A DNA stretch of 64,000 nt from Bacteroidales bacterium. GTDB lineage: Bacteria; Bacteroidota; Bacteroidia; Bacteroidales; UBA3824. The translations under genes and the position numbers were made by a program. The notes under the pieces are model-generated. The model ran no database searches and was not told the origin of the DNA. It saw only the letters and a program-made list of their open reading frames with translations. The stretch lies in the NCBI GenBank assembly GCA_017412115.1, contig JAFPYR010000069.1, positions 124,001-188,000 of the forward strand, given 5' to 3'. Of this stretch, positions 25,686-34,196 are shown one piece after another; the first letter of the stretch is position 1; each line of letters opens with the position of its first letter.

Positions 25686-26936
25686 TTAATCCAACGTATG
25701 AATTACGAGTCCGCTACGAAGTTTGGGTTCAAACCAAGTTGTTTTCGGGGGCATAATATTTCCCGTATCGGCAATGTTCAAAAGTTGCTCCATGCTAACG
25801 GGATAAAGTGCAAAGGCACATTTCATTTCGCCTGAATCAACACGTTTTTTCAATTCGTTAAGACCGCGGATTCCGCCTACAAAATCGATACGTTTTGAAG
25901 TCCTCAAATCTTTGATATCGAGCAGAGGTTCAAGCACTTGCTCCGTCAAAACGGTAACGTCAAGTCCTCCTATCGGGTCGGAATCATTAAAAGTGCCTTC
26001 TTTTGCCGAGAGTTTAAACCACTCTCCGCCGAGATACATACTAAACTCGTGAAGTTTTTGCGGAGAATATACTTCTTTTCCTTTGTTGGTGATTTCAAAC
26101 GATTTTGAAAGTTTTTCTAAGAAATCTTTTTCAGAAAGACCGTTCAAATCTTTTACGACACGGTTGTAGTCCATGATTTTCAATTGGTTATCGGGGAAAA
26201 TCACTGCCAAAAAATAATTGTATTCTTCTTTTCCCGTGTGATTTTTGTTTTGAGATTTTCTTTCAAGACCGACCCTTGCAGCGGCTGCCGTGCGATGATG
26301 ACCGTCAGCAACATAAAGAGCGGGAACTTTTTCCGCAAAAAGTTTTTCTATTTTTTGGTTGGTTTGATTCTCGTCAATAACCCAAAATTTATGACCGAAA
26401 CCGTCGTTTGAGATAAAATCGTATTCCGGTTTTTGAGTTTCAACGATATTTTTAACAATTGCATCTATCTCAGGTACAGCACGATACGAAAGGAATACGG
26501 GTTCGGCATTAGCGTTAATTTCTCTGATGTGAACCATACGGTCGTCCTCTTTGTCGGGGCGTGTGAGTTCGTGCTTTTTGATAATTTCGTTTTGATAATC
26601 TTCACAAAAAGCAGCACCGGCAATACCGTATTGAGTTCTGCCGTTCATCGTCTGAGCATAAATGTAAAACTTTGGATCAGAATCTTTTACGAGATATTTT
26701 TCGTCCTTAAACTTTTTAAAATTTTCGATTGACTTGTTGTAAACAACCTCTGAATGAGGGTCTATGTTTTCGTCCAAATCAATTTCCGCCCTTGTAACGT
26801 GCAAAAACGAGTAGGGATTACCCTCAGCCATTTTAGCCGCCTCTTTCGAGTTCATAACATCGTATGGCAGACATGAAAGTTTTTCTGCGATTTTTTTATC
26901 GGGGCGCAATCCCCTAAACGGTTTTACAATTGACAT
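25686..26936 (-). CDS. DUF1015-family protein
   Basis: A 416-residue member of the DUF1015 family, starting MSIVKPFRGLRPDKKIAEKLSCLPYDVMN, with the hallmark VADGHHRTAAAARV in the middle and DFVGGIRG near the end. Function is not established. The gene typically travels with serC and serA in Bacteroidetes, as here, which suggests a role tied to serine metabolism. A terminator-like hairpin (27028-27060) and an inverted repeat (26956-27015) separate it from serA, so it may be partly uncoupled. Confidence 0.9.
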   Translation of the reverse strand: MSIVKPFRGLRPDKKIAEKLSCLPYDVMNSKEAAKMAEGNPYSFLHVTRAEIDLDENIDPHSEVVYNKSIENFKKFKDEKYLVKDSDPKFYIYAQTMNGRTQYGIAGAAFCEDYQNEIIKKHELTRPDKEDDRMVHIREINANAEPVFLSYRAVPEIDAIVKNIVETQKPEYDFISNDGFGHKFWVIDENQTNQKIEKLFAEKVPALYVADGHHRTAAAARVGLERKSQNKNHTGKEEYNYFLAVIFPDNQLKIMDYNRVVKDLNGLSEKDFLEKLSKSFEITNKGKEVYSPQKLHEFSMYLGGEWFKLSAKEGTFNDSDPIGGLDVTVLTEQVLEPLLDIKDLRTSKRIDFVGGIRGLNELKKRVDSGEMKCAFALYPVSMEQLLNIADTGNIMPPKTTWFEPKLRSGLVIHTLD

Positions 26937-26955
26937 GGTTTATAATCTTTTTTTT

Positions 26956-27015
26956 AACTACTAAAAAACACGAAAAGCTGGAAAAATTTAGCGATTTTAG
27001 TGATTTTAGTAGTTA
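26956..27015. repeat. 60-bp inverted repeat upstream of the DUF1015 gene
   Basis: Arms aactactaaaa (26956-26966) and ttttagtagtt (27005-27015), with partial pairing inside. It has the same size and the same ACTAC...GTAGT ends as the element at 25620-25679. Confidence 0.7.
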
Positions 27016-27027
27016 TTAAAAATTAAC

Positions 27028-27060
27028 AAAAAAGGGAGGTTTTTCCGGCCTCCCTTTTCT
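27028..27060 (-). terminator. Terminator-like hairpin between serA and DUF1015
   Basis: Stem aaagggagg (27031-27039) with cctcccttt (27049-27057). A short U-run follows on the minus strand. Confidence 0.65.
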
Positions 27061-27076
27061 ATTTTTTTATACAATT

Positions 27077-27997
27077 CTATTTGTTGACTTGGAATTTTTT
27101 ATTGCCGGTTTTGAAAAAGTCAACAATTTGGTTCGCCGCGGCGAGACCCGCGTTGATGTTAGCTTCCGCTGTCTGAGCACCCATTTTTTTAGGCGTAGCG
27201 AAATATCTGCCTTGAAATTTCGCGGCAAATTCTTCGTTTTTATCAGGAGCGATATCGGTAATATATTTCAAATCAGCACGTTCTTCCATAAGTTTTATCA
27301 ATTCGTCTTCGTTGATAACCTCTTTTCTTGCGGTGTTGATAACGATACCGCCTTTTTTGAGTTTAGAGCAAAGTGCGTAATTGATTGACTGCGTAGTTTC
27401 AGCAGTTGCAGGAATGTGAAGCGATACGATGTCGCAAGTCTCAAACAAAGCCTCTTGATTATCAACAGCTTTAACGCCAGCTTGTTCGATAACCTCTTTC
27501 GGACAGAATGCGTCATAAGCATAAACCTCCATATCAAAACCTTTTGCAACTCTTGCAACGTTTCTTCCTACTTGACCAAAAGCCAAGATACCGAGTTTTT
27601 TGCCTTTGAGTTCGCTACCTGATTTTCCGTTGTAGAAATTTCTTACGGCGAAAACCAAAAGACCGAAAACGAGTTCGGCAACTGCGTTAGAGTTTTGACC
27701 CGGAGTATTCATTACGACAACACCTTTTGCCGTAGCAGCCTCCAAATCAACGTTATCATAACCGGCACCGGCACGAACAACGATTTTTAAGTTGTTAGCG
27801 GCATCAAGTACTTCTTTTGTAACTTTGTCAGAGCGGATAATGAGTGCATCTGCATCAGCAACGGCCTCCAACAATTGTTTTTTGTCAGTATAGTTTTCGA
27901 GCAAAGCGAAAGTATTACCCGATTTTTCTACTATATCTTTGATACCGTTTACAGCAGCGGCAGCAAACGGTTTTTCTGTTGCAACTAATATTTTCAT
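27077..27997 (-). CDS. serA: D-3-phosphoglycerate dehydrogenase
   Basis: A 306-residue NAD-dependent 2-hydroxyacid dehydrogenase catalysing the first step of serine synthesis. The Rossmann motif is GILAFGQVGRNVARV, and substrate- and cofactor-binding segments are VVRAGAGYDNVD, NTPGQNSNAVAELV and NTARKEVINEDEL. It lacks the ACT regulatory domain of long SerA forms. The usual catalytic-His segment (TPHxGA) reads TPKKMGAQT here, so the His is not at its expected place; I recall the same in Bacteroides homologues. The ATG at 27997 (MKILVATEKPF) matches the family start. An ATG at 28018 would lie in a small repeat. It follows serC by 55 nt. Confidence 0.92.
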   Translation of the reverse strand: MKILVATEKPFAAAAVNGIKDIVEKSGNTFALLENYTDKKQLLEAVADADALIIRSDKVTKEVLDAANNLKIVVRAGAGYDNVDLEAATAKGVVVMNTPGQNSNAVAELVFGLLVFAVRNFYNGKSGSELKGKKLGILAFGQVGRNVARVAKGFDMEVYAYDAFCPKEVIEQAGVKAVDNQEALFETCDIVSLHIPATAETTQSINYALCSKLKKGGIVINTARKEVINEDELIKLMEERADLKYITDIAPDKNEEFAAKFQGRYFATPKKMGAQTAEANINAGLAAANQIVDFFKTGNKKFQVNK

Positions 27998-28052
27998 CTT
28001 TTTCTTAATATTATTCATAATGCATTACGCATTACAAATTATGCATTAAAAA

Positions 28053-29120
28053 TTAGTTTTCCTTTTCAAAATCTTTCATTGCTTGAACAAGTGCATCTAC
28101 GCTTTCCATAGGAAGTGCGTTGTAGAGTGATGCTCTGAAACCGCCTACTGAACGGTGTCCTTTCAAGCCGACCATATCTCTTGCTTTTACGAAGTCTAAG
28201 AATTTAGCTTCCAAATCTTTGTATTCTTCGTTCATAACAAAACATACGCTCATTCTCGAACGTGAATCTTTCTGAACCGTACCTTTAAATAATTTGTTGC
28301 GGTCAATTTCATCGTAAAGTTTTGTAGATTTTTCGATAGCACGTTTTTCCATTTCTTTAACACCACCGTTCTGAATAATCCATTCGAGGGTTTTAACACC
28401 AGCAAAAATAGGAACAACCGGAGGAGTATTGAACATAGAATTCTTGTCGATATGTGTTTGATAGTTGAGCATAGTCGGAATTGCTCTGTCTACTTTACCC
28501 AAAAGTTCGTCTTTTACGATTACGAAAGTAACACCTGCGCAAGCGAGGTTTTTCTGTGCACCACCGTAGATAAGACCGTATTTGCTAACATCGAGAGGAC
28601 GAGAGAAAATGTCCGAACTCATATCTGCAACAACGGGAATCGGCGAATTGTAATCTTCGAGGATTTCAGTACCGTAGATTGTGTTATTAGTAGTGATGTG
28701 CATATAATCACAATCTTTAGGAATTTCAAAACCTTTAGGAATGTATGTATAATTAGCCTCTTTGCTTGAAACATGGTCATCTACTTCACCGAAAAGTTTT
28801 GCCTCTTTAGCAGCTTTGTTAGCCCATGTACCGGTATTAACATAAAAAGCTTTAGAACGCAAAAGGTTCATCGGAACCATAGCAAACTGCAAACTTGCAC
28901 CGCCGCCCAAGAAAATTACGGAGTAACCAGAGGGAATGTCAAGAACCTGTTTGAAAAGTTCAACGGCTCTGTTCATAACGGCATCGAATGATTTGTCTCT
29001 GTGAGACATACACATAAGCGAAATACCTGTTCCGTTAAAATCCATGATTGCCTTTGCAGTCTCTTCCACCGTATAGTCGGGAAGAACCGAAGGACCTGCG
29101 AAAAAATTGTGCTTTTTCAT
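28053..29120 (-). CDS. serC: Phosphoserine aminotransferase
   Basis: A 355-residue PLP enzyme converting 3-phosphohydroxypyruvate to phosphoserine. It opens [24 protein letters not shown] and has [17 protein letters not shown]. The PLP Lys is in [12 protein letters not shown], and the C-terminus [18 protein letters not shown] matches the family. First gene of the serC-serA run; promoter at 29177-29207. Confidence 0.96.
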   Translation of the reverse strand: MKKHNFFAGPSVLPDYTVEETAKAIMDFNGTGISLMCMSHRDKSFDAVMNRAVELFKQVLDIPSGYSVIFLGGGASLQFAMVPMNLLRSKAFYVNTGTWANKAAKEAKLFGEVDDHVSSKEANYTYIPKGFEIPKDCDYMHITTNNTIYGTEILEDYNSPIPVVADMSSDIFSRPLDVSKYGLIYGGAQKNLACAGVTFVIVKDELLGKVDRAIPTMLNYQTHIDKNSMFNTPPVVPIFAGVKTLEWIIQNGGVKEMEKRAIEKSTKLYDEIDRNKLFKGTVQKDSRSRMSVCFVMNEEYKDLEAKFLDFVKARDMVGLKGHRSVGGFRASLYNALPMESVDALVQAMKDFEKEN

Positions 29121-29176
29121 TGTATATATTATTTATTTAATAATTTAATTTAGTTCCGATAAATAAATTTACAGCG

Positions 29177-29207
29177 CAAAAGTAATATTTTTTATTATAA
29201 CAGCAAT
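29177..29207 (-). promoter_or_regulatory. Promoter of serC
   Basis: On the minus strand, ATTG (29204-29207; one mismatch from TTTG), 19 nt, TACTTTTG (29177-29184). It lies 57 nt before the serC ATG. Confidence 0.6.
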
Positions 29208-29339
29208 AAAATTTTCAACTTTTTTTCTTTTTTTTAATCAGAAGGTTTCGATATAATTTTTTTTCAAAATTTTACTACTTGATTGTTAATATGTTAGAGC
29301 CGCAAACTAAAAATATTAGAAAAAAAAGTGCAAAAAAAT

Positions 29340-29370
29340 TTTGCAGATTTAAAAATTCACTCTACCTTTG
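29340..29370 (+). promoter_or_regulatory. Promoter of the tRNA-Lys cluster
   Basis: TTTG (29340-29343), 19 nt, TACCTTTG (29363-29370), perfect consensus. It lies about 110 nt before the first tRNA. The rest of the stretch 29208-29339 is AT-rich with no gene that I can support. Confidence 0.75.
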
Positions 29371-29479
29371 CATCGCAAAAACGGAGGACGGGGTTCTTAA
29401 AATAAACAAGAATAATAAAGACGGACTTCGATGGTTATTTGAAATGGTTTTTTATCCATAATATTTCGATTTTAGGTTA

Positions 29480-29552
29480 GACTATGTAGCTCAGTTGGTA
29501 GAGCACATCCCTTTTAAGGATGGGGTCCTGAGTTCGAGCCTCAGCATGGTCA
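29480..29552 (+). tRNA. tRNA-Lys(TTT), copy 1
   Basis: A 73-nt cloverleaf: acceptor GACTATG with CATGGTC, D-loop AGCTCAGTTGGTAGAGC, anticodon TTT in loop CTTTTAA, T-loop GTTCGAGCC. CCA is not encoded. Identical to copies 2 and 3. Confidence 0.96.
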
Positions 29553-29584
29553 CTGTTAAACAAGAAAAAATTAGCTTTTGGTTA

Positions 29585-29657
29585 GACTATGTAGCTCAGT
29601 TGGTAGAGCACATCCCTTTTAAGGATGGGGTCCTGAGTTCGAGCCTCAGCATGGTCA
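29585..29657 (+). tRNA. tRNA-Lys(TTT), copy 2
   Basis: 73 nt, identical to copy 1. The 4-5 nt on each side (gtta before, cact after) are also shared, pointing to tandem duplication. Confidence 0.96.
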
Positions 29658-29758
29658 CTTCATTTGTTTTAATTTAATGAATTATAATACGGTTCGTAAT
29701 ACTTAGATTTTTTTTAAGTCTTGTGAACAAAAAACCGTAATCATATTGCTTTTTTTGG

Positions 29759-29831
29759 GACTATGTAGCTCAGTTGGTAGAGCACATCCCTTTTAAGGAT
29801 GGGGTCCTGAGTTCGAGCCTCAGCATGGTCA
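29759..29831 (+). tRNA. tRNA-Lys(TTT), copy 3
   Basis: 73 nt, identical to copies 1 and 2, 101 nt further on. A terminator at 29854-29883 closes the cluster. Confidence 0.96.
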
Positions 29832-29853
29832 CTTTCAAGAATTTTTTTAACGT

Positions 29854-29883
29854 AAGGCTGCAATCAAATGCAGCCTTTTTTTA
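29854..29883 (+). terminator. Terminator of the tRNA-Lys cluster
   Basis: Stem aaggctgca with tgcagcctt followed by ttttttat. Confidence 0.75.
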
Positions 29884-29900
29884 TTTTTAGAGAAAGAAAT

Positions 29901-30122
29901 ATGGGTAAATTCAATATTAATTTCAATTTTTCATGGATTGATTTCCTCAAACACGTTTTGAGAATAGTTTTGACGATTCTCGTTATAATCGCATTCAATA
30001 AATATTTCCCACAAAACATTTTGCCGAAAGATTTTATATTCAAAACGGCGGTTTATGCTTGTTTTTATGTTTTGGTAAGCCTTATTTTAGAAATAATTTT
30101 CAAAAAATTTGAAAGGAAATGA
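29901..30122 (+). CDS. Small two-span membrane protein, 73 aa
   Basis: The ATG at 29901 opens MGKFNINFNFSWIDFLKHVLRIV, with two hydrophobic segments (about 17-33 and 50-66) and a basic tail (FKKFERK). I recognise no family. It follows the tRNA-Lys terminator by 17 nt. An upstream in-frame start at 29868 would lie inside the terminator and is rejected. Function unknown. Confidence 0.65.
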   Translation: MGKFNINFNFSWIDFLKHVLRIVLTILVIIAFNKYFPQNILPKDFIFKTAVYACFYVLVSLILEIIFKKFERK

Positions 30123-30129
30123 GCTAATC

Positions 30130-31293
30130 TCATTTCCCTGATAAAATTTTCTTCGCCTCCGTTATGGAAATTTTTTGATTACCATTTTTGACGGCGATAA
30201 CAAAAGCGTCCGGAATTTTTTTACGCACCTCACTCTGAAGCTTTACGATTTCCGAATAACTTTGAGTTTTACCGACGGTATATTTATAATTGCCGTCAAG
30301 AAAATTTTCTTCAACCTCTAATAAACCTTTAAAAGACTTATCGGAAAGCGAAACTTTTACCGGTGAGGATTTCAACTGCACCTTATAATATACATTATTT
30401 TCATTTGAGGCAACCTCCGGTTTGTTTTGAACCTCAGGCGCTGCGTTTTGATTATTATCGGTCTTAACATTTTGCTGCTTAACAACATCCTGCTGAGTTT
30501 TCTGACCGGGGACATAAGTTTTAGCATTGTCCAAAAAATGCGGATCATAATCCTTTCCGTATTCTTTAACGGCGCGGTAAATCGCTGAAGCATAATAATC
30601 CTGACCTTCAGAAGAGGCCATAAATTTTTCCTCAGCCGCATTGCTGATAAAACCGCATTCTATCAAAACGGCAGGCATTTGCGCCCTCCATAGCACTGCA
30701 AAATTAGCATCCTTAACGCCTAAATCCTTTCTGCCCATTCTCTCGCGAAATTGTTTTTGAACCTTTCCCGCATAATTCAAACTCTGCTCTTTGTGAACTT
30801 TATTAAGTCCCGCCAACATAATGGAATCCTCTGAAGAAAGCTGAAAAAGTTCGCCGCCGTTTTCCTGAAGTGTTAAAGCCAATGCAAAATTATCGTTTTT
30901 GCGGGTCTCTCCTACCACGTAAGTCGATGCACCGTGAACTTTTTTGTTGTTGCAAGAATTAATATGAATAGAAATAAAAAGATCGGCTTGATTTTCATTT
31001 GCATAATCGGGACGTTTACCAAGTTCCACAAAAACGTCTTTATCACGGGTGTAAATAACTTCGAGGTCAGGAAGGTTTTCCGAAATATATTTTCCCGCCT
31101 TTAATGCTATTGAAAGACAAATATTTTTTTCCTTTGAAATTTTTCCGATTGCACCCGGGTCTTTGCCCCCGTGTCCGGCATCAATACAGATTTTCCGCAA
31201 TTTATAATGCTCCTGAGACTGCGAAAATGCAACAAAATCCGCTGTCAAAAAACACAGCAAAACAATACACTTTAGTAAAATACTCTTTTTCAT
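30130..31293 (-). CDS. N-acetylmuramoyl-L-alanine amidase with C-terminal SPOR-like domain
   Basis: A 387-residue secreted amidase (Amidase_3) that cuts the bond between MurNAc and the peptide stem. A signal peptide occupies about 1-24. Zinc ligands sit in KICIDAGHGGKDPG (His), in the Glu region after it, and in LFISIHINS (His). The catalytic Glu is in AVLIECGFISNAAEE. A Gln/Asn-rich linker (about 275-305) leads to a C-terminal domain (VYYKVQLKSSPVKV ... YKYTVGKTQSYSEI) that looks like a SPOR domain, which would target denuded septal glycan. It converges with the small membrane-protein gene. Confidence 0.92.
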   Translation of the reverse strand: MKKSILLKCIVLLCFLTADFVAFSQSQEHYKLRKICIDAGHGGKDPGAIGKISKEKNICLSIALKAGKYISENLPDLEVIYTRDKDVFVELGKRPDYANENQADLFISIHINSCNNKKVHGASTYVVGETRKNDNFALALTLQENGGELFQLSSEDSIMLAGLNKVHKEQSLNYAGKVQKQFRERMGRKDLGVKDANFAVLWRAQMPAVLIECGFISNAAEEKFMASSEGQDYYASAIYRAVKEYGKDYDPHFLDNAKTYVPGQKTQQDVVKQQNVKTDNNQNAAPEVQNKPEVASNENNVYYKVQLKSSPVKVSLSDKSFKGLLEVEENFLDGNYKYTVGKTQSYSEIVKLQSEVRKKIPDAFVIAVKNGNQKISITEAKKILSGK

Positions 31294-31424
31294 TCTCTAT
31301 TTAACGTTATAATTTTATAAAAATACGAAATGTTTTAATTTCGGATTTACATTTTTTTTTTTAATTTTGCGCTTTGTTTTAACATGCAAAGTTAAAGCCA
31401 TTAACCAAAAAAACGGCAAAATTC

Positions 31425-34136
31425 GTGCAAAAAATATTTATTATACTGATATTGCTGATTTTACGGCTTTCAGTTTCGGCTCAGGATTTTTCTGCTGACA
31501 GTCTGTCAAACAACCATAAAGACAGCCTTTTAGCAGGAACGGATTCCGTGCAGGTTACGGTTGATTCCCTTGAAATTAAGAAAAAACCGAAATCCATAGT
31601 TGATACGCCGATAGAATACGCATGCGATGATTCGATGCTGATTTCTTTCGACGACAAGAGAGTTTTTCTTTACGGAACTTCCAAAGTTAAAACCGGCGGA
31701 ATGGAACTTTCCTCAGATTATATGAGGATGGAAATGGAAAACAATTCTATTTATGCGGAGGGGCGTTATGATTCGGCTAAAAACGAAACGATAGGAACTC
31801 CCGTCTTCAAAGACAACAAAGACGAATTCGAGGCGAAAATCATAAAATATAATTTCAAATCGAAAGAGGGTTTCGTATACGATGTTGTAACCGAACAGCA
31901 AAGCGGGTATCTTTTCGGCGAAGTTACTAAAATGCACGCTAACAAAGAGATACACCTTAAAAACGGACGTTATACGACCTGCGATTTGCCTCACCCACAT
32001 TTTTATTTGGAATTAACAAAGGCCAAAATGATTCCTAACGACAAAATCATTTCTGGTCCGGCATATTTCGTACTTTTGGACGTACCGGTTTACATTTTGG
32101 GTTTACCGTTCGGAATTTTTCCCCGCTCCAAAAAAACTCACAGCGGAATCATCATTCCAAGTTACGGCGAGGAATCAAGACGCGGTTTTTATTTAAGGGA
32201 CGGCGGATATTATTTTTCGATGGGCGATTATGCTGATTTAGAGTTACTTGCAAGTTATTACACTTACGGTTCGTGGGGTATGACGGCAAGTTCTAAATTC
32301 AAATTAAGATACAAATTTTCCGGAAATTTGAATTTTCAATTCACCAAAAATGTTTTCGGTGAAAAAGAATTTATGACCTCCACGAATTCCGACATCAAAT
32401 ACAGTTCGACAAATTCGTATCTTTTAAGATTTTCTTTCAACCAAGACCCGAAAGCTAATCCGACAAGTTCTTTCAGCGCAAATATTTCTTACGATAAACA
32501 GAATTATGACCGCTACAACGCAACCTCCGTCCAAGATTATGCTAAAAGTACGACATCCTCGAGCGTAAGTTATCAAAAACAAATGTTCGGCGGATTTGCC
32601 AATTTCAGTGCCTCTGCCAACATGACACAAAACCTTTACGACTCAACACTTGCTTTTACGGCTCCTACAATGTCGCTTTCGGTTCAAAAATTTTTCCCGT
32701 TCAAACGTAAAGTCCAAGTCGGCTCTCTGCGTTGGTACGAAAAAATCGGTAGTTCTTTCAGCATGAACTTTACTAACTCCGTTCCGACAATTGCCGATTC
32801 GCTTTTGTTTAAAGAAGAGATGTTCAAACAAATGAAATACGGTTTGAAATATTCTATTCCGCTCAGCACGTCATTCAACGTGTTAAAATACATAAACGTT
32901 TCACCCTCAATTAATTACACCGGCAGATTATATCCTAATTATTTAAGCCGTTATGCAAGTAATTATTACGATTTGTCGGGTGCAAATGATGATAAATATT
33001 CTTACTCAACCGATACAATTGATGCGTTAAGACACTGTTTTGACTTCTCGGCGTCAATTTCGGCAAGTACTAAACTTTACGGTATTTTCCAATTCAACAA
33101 CGCTAAGAGAATCAAGGCTTTCCGTCATGTTTTAACACCAAGTCTCGGCGTTTCATGGCGTCCTGACTTTTCGGACGATGTTTTTGGTTTTTACGAACTT
33201 GACCCGGGCGATTTAACCGGAGAAAAAAAATATTGTATTTATCAAAACGGTGTTTACGGCACACCACCTTCAGGAAAAAGTGCATCACTCAACTTCTCAC
33301 TCGGAAACAATTTCGAGATGAAAGTCAAAGGCAAAAACGATACTATTGACGGCAAATACACAAAAATCAAAATTCTTGAAAGTCTCAATTTTTCAGGAAG
33401 TTACAACATGGCTGCCGACAGTATGAAACTTTCAAATATTTCCATGAGCGGAAGCACCCGTCTGTTTGATAAAATGACGCTCAACTTTTCAGGAACATTC
33501 GATCCTTATCAGTTGGACTCTTTAGGCAGACGTACAAAATATTATTCGATTCAAGAAACCGAAGGAAGACAATGGGCACGCCTGACAGCTGCAAGAATCA
33601 GCACGGGCTTTTCGCTTGATTCCAAAACCTTAGGCAAGAAGAAAAAAGAAGAAAAAGAAAATGCCGCTAATCAATACGGCGAAGATCCCGCTCAAGCCGA
33701 AACCGACGAGGAAGGAAATATCATCGCTACGGCAGAAGAAGTTGAAGAAACCCGCAAAAATTCCAAACTTTCTAAAAAAGAAAAAGACGGTGAATTCGAT
33801 TATTATTCTTGTCCGTGGTCATTATCAGCGGATTACGGTTTCAACTATTCGCACCCGAATCTCAAAGCACCGACCATAACTCAGACTTTGAACTTTTCAG
33901 GTTCGATAACATTCACCGAAAAATGGCACGTTTCTCTTAGCTCCGGTTACGATTTCGATGCTAAAAAAATGACCTCAACAAGAGTTTCCGTAACAAGAGA
34001 TTTACATTGTTTCAACCTCAGTTTCTATATCATACCGTTCGGAAGATTAAAGAGTTACAACTTCACTCTTGCGTTTAATTCTTCTATGTTCCAAGGTCTT
34101 GAATACAAAAAATCTCAAAACTGGAGGGATAATTAA
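31425..34136 (+). CDS. LptD-like outer-membrane LPS-assembly protein
   Basis: A 903-residue protein with a signal peptide (about 1-19) and an acidic Ser/Asp-rich linker. An OstA/LptA-like beta-jellyroll follows at about 60-200 (LISFDDKRVFLYGTSKVKTGGMELSSDYM). A large LptD-type barrel then starts with the VPVYILGLPFGIFPRSKKTHSGIIIP motif and LRDGGYYF. It matches the Bacteroidetes branch of LptD, which inserts lipopolysaccharide into the outer leaflet. A charged Lys/Glu-rich insertion near 740-790 probably forms an extracellular or periplasmic loop. The start is GTG; no alternative ATG gives a signal peptide. A TAATTTTG -7-like box lies at 31362-31369. Confidence 0.88.
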   Translation: MQKIFIILILLILRLSVSAQDFSADSLSNNHKDSLLAGTDSVQVTVDSLEIKKKPKSIVDTPIEYACDDSMLISFDDKRVFLYGTSKVKTGGMELSSDYMRMEMENNSIYAEGRYDSAKNETIGTPVFKDNKDEFEAKIIKYNFKSKEGFVYDVVTEQQSGYLFGEVTKMHANKEIHLKNGRYTTCDLPHPHFYLELTKAKMIPNDKIISGPAYFVLLDVPVYILGLPFGIFPRSKKTHSGIIIPSYGEESRRGFYLRDGGYYFSMGDYADLELLASYYTYGSWGMTASSKFKLRYKFSGNLNFQFTKNVFGEKEFMTSTNSDIKYSSTNSYLLRFSFNQDPKANPTSSFSANISYDKQNYDRYNATSVQDYAKSTTSSSVSYQKQMFGGFANFSASANMTQNLYDSTLAFTAPTMSLSVQKFFPFKRKVQVGSLRWYEKIGSSFSMNFTNSVPTIADSLLFKEEMFKQMKYGLKYSIPLSTSFNVLKYINVSPSINYTGRLYPNYLSRYASNYYDLSGANDDKYSYSTDTIDALRHCFDFSASISASTKLYGIFQFNNAKRIKAFRHVLTPSLGVSWRPDFSDDVFGFYELDPGDLTGEKKYCIYQNGVYGTPPSGKSASLNFSLGNNFEMKVKGKNDTIDGKYTKIKILESLNFSGSYNMAADSMKLSNISMSGSTRLFDKMTLNFSGTFDPYQLDSLGRRTKYYSIQETEGRQWARLTAARISTGFSLDSKTLGKKKKEEKENAANQYGEDPAQAETDEEGNIIATAEEVEETRKNSKLSKKEKDGEFDYYSCPWSLSADYGFNYSHPNLKAPTITQTLNFSGSITFTEKWHVSLSSGYDFDAKKMTSTRVSVTRDLHCFNLSFYIIPFGRLKSYNFTLAFNSSMFQGLEYKKSQNWRDN

Positions 34137-34144
34137 TAATGCAT

Positions 34145-34176
34145 AATTGACAATTGACAATTGACAATTGACAATT
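34145..34176. repeat. Heptanucleotide tandem repeat
   Basis: 4.6 copies of aattgac between the LptD-like gene and the ATP-grasp gene. Next to it is an attaatgcataatt-type string that resembles those at 28019-28050 and 45677-45710. Confidence 0.8.
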
Positions 34177-34196
34177 AAAAATAAAAAAATAAAGAA

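Noticed and set aside
29279..29461. Small reading frame upstream of the first tRNA-Lys
   Set aside because: It runs across the tRNA promoter and has no plausible start context or conservation.
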